A stretch of 64,000 nt of DNA from Auanema rhodensis (taxonomy: Eukaryota; Nematoda; Chromadorea; Rhabditida; Rhabditidae). Below are positions 61,468 through 64,000 of this stretch, in pieces. The notes beneath the pieces were generated by a model. It had not been told where the DNA came from and did not search any database. It saw nothing but the letters and a program-made list of their open reading frames with translations. Every line of letters begins with the position of its first letter. Positions within the stretch are counted from its first letter, which is position 1. Location of the stretch: assembly GCA_964057225.1 (NCBI GenBank), contig OZ059897.1, positions 2,232,001 through 2,296,000 of the forward strand. Reading direction: 5' to 3'. The position numbers and the translations under genes were made by a program.

Positions 61468-64000
61468 ATGTACCGAGATATCAACTGATATATGTTCACA
61501 CTTATATCCTCGATTTTCACCCTGAAGAATTTATTTTTTCGTTGAATAACATTGTCCATCGTCTTCGCCTTGAAAGAAGGAATCTAAAAACATCTACTTT
61601 TTGTGAAATTATTCAGAAATTTTTCGGGAAAATTTTTGTCAAAATGTTTTTGGAAGCAATGTTGAGTGTACATGGGAACTCAGCATACACTAATGCATTA
61701 TTTTTCAAACGATAATAACTAATTTTTGTATAGAGCGTTTCTTAATGTAGTATAGTGCATTCGATGCGGATTTTTAAGTTGCGTTGATCTGTGTTATCAG
61801 ATTTGAGTTAGCTTAAAAATGCACCGAGATATCAACTGATATATGTTCACACTTATATCCTCGATTTTCACCCTGAAGAATTTATTTTTTCGTTGAATAA
61901 CATTGTCCATCGTCTTCGCCTTGAAAGAAGGAATCTAAAAACATCTACTTTTTGTGAAATTATTCAGAAATTTTTCGGGAAAATTTTTGTCAAAATGTTT
62001 TTGGAAGCAATGTTGAGTGTACATGGGAACTCAACATACACTAATGCATTATTTTTCAAACGATCATAACTTATTTTTGTATAGAGCGTTTCTCAATGTA
62101 GTATAGTGCATTCGATGCGAATTTTTAAGCTGCGTCGATCTGTGTTATCAGATTTGAGTTAACTTAAAAATGCACCGAGATATCAACTGATATAGGTTCA
62201 CACTTATATCCTCGATTTTCACCCTGAAGAAATGATTTTTTCGTTGAAAAACATTGTCCATCGTCTTCGTCATGAAAAAAAGGAATCTAAAAACATATAC
62301 TTTTTGTGAAATTATTCAGAAAATTTTCGGGAAAATTTTTGTCAAAATGTTTTTGGAAGCAATGTTGAGTGTACATGGGAACTCAACATACACTAATGCA
62401 TTATTTTTCAAACGATCATAACTAATTTTTGTAAATAGCGTTTCTCAAGGTAGTATAGTGCATTCGATGCGGATTTTTAAGCTGCGTCGATCTGTGTTAT
62501 CAGATTTGAGCTAGCTTAAAAATGCACCGAGATATCAACAGATATATGTTCACACTTATATCCTCGATTTTCACCCTGAAGAAATGATTTTTTTGTTGAA
62601 AAAACATTGTCCATCGTCTTTGCCTTGAAAAAAGGAATCTAAAAACATCTACTTTTTGTGAAATTATTTAGAAATTTTTCGGGAAAATTTTTGTCAAAAT
62701 GTTTTTGGAAGCAATGTTGAGTGTACATGGGAACTCAACATACACTAATGCATTATTTTTCAAACGATAATAACTAATTTTTGTATAGAGCGTTTCTTAA
62801 TGTAGTAAAGTGCATTCGATGCGGATTTTTAAGCTGCGTCGATCTGTGTTATCAGATTTGAGTTAGCTTAAAAATGCACCGAGATATCAACTGATATATG
62901 TTCACACTTATATCCTCGATTTTCACCCTGAAGAAATGATTTTTTCGTTGAAAAAACATTGTCCATCGTCTTTGCCTTGAAAAAAGGAATCTAAAAACAT
63001 CTACTTTTTGTGAAATTATTTAGAAATTTTTCGGGAAAATTTTTGTCAAAATGTTTTTGGAAGCAATGTTGAGTGTACATGGGAACTCAACATACACTAA
63101 TGCATTATTTTTCAAACGATAATAACTAATTTTTGTATAGAGCGTTTCTTAATGTAGTAAAGTGCATTCGATGCGGATTTTTAAGCTGCGTCGATCTGTG
63201 TTATCAGATTTGAGTTAGCTTAAAAATGCACCGAGATATCAACAGATATATGTTCACACTTATATCCTCGATTTTCACCCTGAAGAAATGATTTTTTCGT
63301 TGAAAAAACATTGTCCATCGTCTTTGCCTTGAAAAAAGGAATCTAAAAACATCTACTTTTTGTGAAATTATTTAGAAATTTTTCGGGAAAATTTTTGTCA
63401 AAATGTTTTTGGAAGCAATGTTGAGTGTACATGGGAACTCAACATACACTAATGCATTATTTTTCAAACGATCATAACTTATTTTTGTATAGAGCGTTTC
63501 TCAATGTAGTATAGTGCATTCGATGCGGATTTTTAAGCTGCGTCGATCTGTGTTATCAGATTTGAGTTAACTTAAAAATGCACCGAGATATCAACTGATA
63601 TAGGTTCACACTTATATCCTCGATTTTCACCCTGAAGAATTTATTTTTTCGTTGAATAACATTGTCCATCGTCTTCGCCTTGAAAGAAGGAATCTAAAAA
63701 CATCTACTTTTTGTGAAATTATTCAGAAATTTTTCGGGAAAATTTTTGTCAAAATGTTTTTGGAAGCAATGTTGAGTGTACATGGGAACTCAACATACAC
63801 TAATGCATTATTTTTCAAACGATCATAACTTATTTTTGTATAGAGCGTTTCTCAATGTAGTATAGTGCATTCGATGCGAATTTTTAAGCTGCGTCGATCT
63901 GTGTTATCAGATTTGAGTTAACTTAAAAATGCACCGAGATATCAACTGATATAGGTTCACACTTATATCCTCGATTTTCACCCTGAAGAAATGATTTTTT
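61468..64000 (+). repeat. Monomers 176-183: Q/Hy/P block running off the window
   Basis: Starts 61468, 61819, 62170, 62522, 62874, 63226, 63578 and 63929. Order: Q6, Q4b, Hy2, P3 (CAACAGATAT), P3, P4b (CAACAGATAT), Q4b, then 72 bases of a unit with ATAGGTTCAC. Units 177 and 182 share GCGAATTTTT (near 62119 and 63877), a five-monomer step. Unit 178 has one extra A in its GTCATG A-run near 62281. The order from 62170 parallels 52685-54442. The last monomer is cut by the window edge, so the array continues. Confidence 0.87.

Larger units (their letters stand above)
1..64000 (+). repeat. Tandem satellite DNA array, 351/352-bp monomer, 182 full copies
   Basis: The sequence restarts at the same phrase (ATGCACCGAG, ATGCACCAAG, ATGCACCGCG or ATGTACCGAG, followed by ATATCAAC) every 351 or 352 bases from 1 to 63929, always on the plus strand. 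Complete monomers number 182: 47 carry a six-A run and are 352 bp, the rest are 351 bp apart from four indels (+1 near 5950, -1 near 14532, -2 near 47452, +1 near 62281). These lengths add up to 63928, which confirms the count. No unique sequence, inversion or inserted element interrupts the array. Copies differ at only a few per cent of positions, and the differences are shared subtype markers. Every monomer contains one GATATC and one ATGCAT. Such homogeneous, HOR-structured arrays are typical of eukaryotic centromeric or pericentromeric heterochromatin. That role is inferred; nothing here proves kinetochore function. Confidence 0.98.

Noticed and set aside
1-64000. CRISPR array
   Set aside because: The repeat unit is far too long, the units join directly without unique spacers, and the variation is between related subtypes.
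1-64000. rDNA spacer, tandem gene cluster or transposon-derived internal repeat
   Set aside because: No rRNA, tRNA, histone-like, transposase or reverse-transcriptase sequence appears anywhere, and no terminal repeats or target-site duplications interrupt the 182 units.
1-64000. Naming a species from the satellite
   Set aside because: The length class and AT-richness fit many plants and animals, and I do not recognise the monomer. A database search would be needed to decide.

Overview
The whole 64 kb window is one uninterrupted, head-to-tail array of a single AT-rich satellite DNA family. The monomer is 351 bp, or 352 bp in one subtype. I count 182 complete monomers (1-63928) plus 72 bases of a 183rd, all in the same orientation. 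Summing the unit lengths I assigned (47 six-A monomers of 352 bp and four small indels) gives 63928 exactly. I see no protein gene, RNA gene, transposon, CRISPR array or unique-sequence island. Both array edges lie outside the window. This points to eukaryotic constitutive heterochromatin, most likely centromeric or pericentromeric (inference). The sequence alone does not let me name the species. The monomer is close to twice a nucleosomal repeat.

Monomer anatomy (counting from the ATGCACCGAG start): a 5' module (1-157) with subtype markers, a nearly invariant core (157-246), and a 3' module (247-351) with a second set of markers. 5' modules: W (GGTTGAAAAAC, CGTCTTG), P (GTTGAAAAAAC with six A, TTTGCCTTG, 352 bp; P' has CTTTGAAAAAAC and usually CTTTTATCC), N (GTTGAATAAC, CATCTTCGTC), Q (AATTTATT, GTTGAATAAC, CGCCTTGAAAG), H (GTTGAAAAAC, GTCATG; Hy has ACATATAC, Hs has ACATCTAC, Ht has TTTGTCATG) and a rare X. 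3' modules: 1 (TATAAAGCG, TTAATG), 2 (AAATAGCG, CAAGG), 3 (CGATAATAAC, GTAAAG), 4 (CTTATTTTTG, TATAGAGCG, CAATG; 4a ends GAGTTAGCTT, 4b ends GAGTTAACTT, 4c has ATCCGATT and then ATGTACC), 5 (AAATAGCG, CTCGATG, GCGTTGATC) and 6 (CGATAATAAC, GTATAG, GTTGCGTTGATC). A monomer is written as 5' type plus 3' type, for example W1.

The order of subtypes is not random. It forms higher-order repeats (HORs) at several scales: tandem trimers of about 1054 bp (14049-16155, 18264-20371, 20723-23884), pentamers of about 1755 bp (704-3774, 37235-40746, 58658-61116), a hexamer of 2109 bp (52685-55500), an octamer step of 2810 bp (31263, 34073), and 12-mer and 16-mer steps (40747, 44961, 50578). The right half looks like rearranged copies of an ancestral HOR of about 15 monomers: Hy3-P4b-Q4b-Hy4b-Q4b-Hy4a-Q4c-Q4a-P2-W1-Q6-N5-Hs2-W1-P4c. 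Region by region: 1-13697 mixed old types; 13698-23884 trimer expansions; 23885-37234 shuffled P'/Ht/W/Q blocks; 37235-52684 the best-preserved long HOR; 52685-64000 a younger block marked by CAACAGATAT and GTAAAG, including a W-only run.

The most interesting local signals are a 9-bp perfect inverted repeat in the core whose two common variants each turn one pair into G.U on the plus-strand transcript, a perfect TAATGCATTA palindrome in every monomer I read, hybrid monomers that record recombination junctions, and a cluster of private substitutions at 42416-42540. The recurrent 60-76-codon open frames are by-products of the conserved repeat and are not called as genes.
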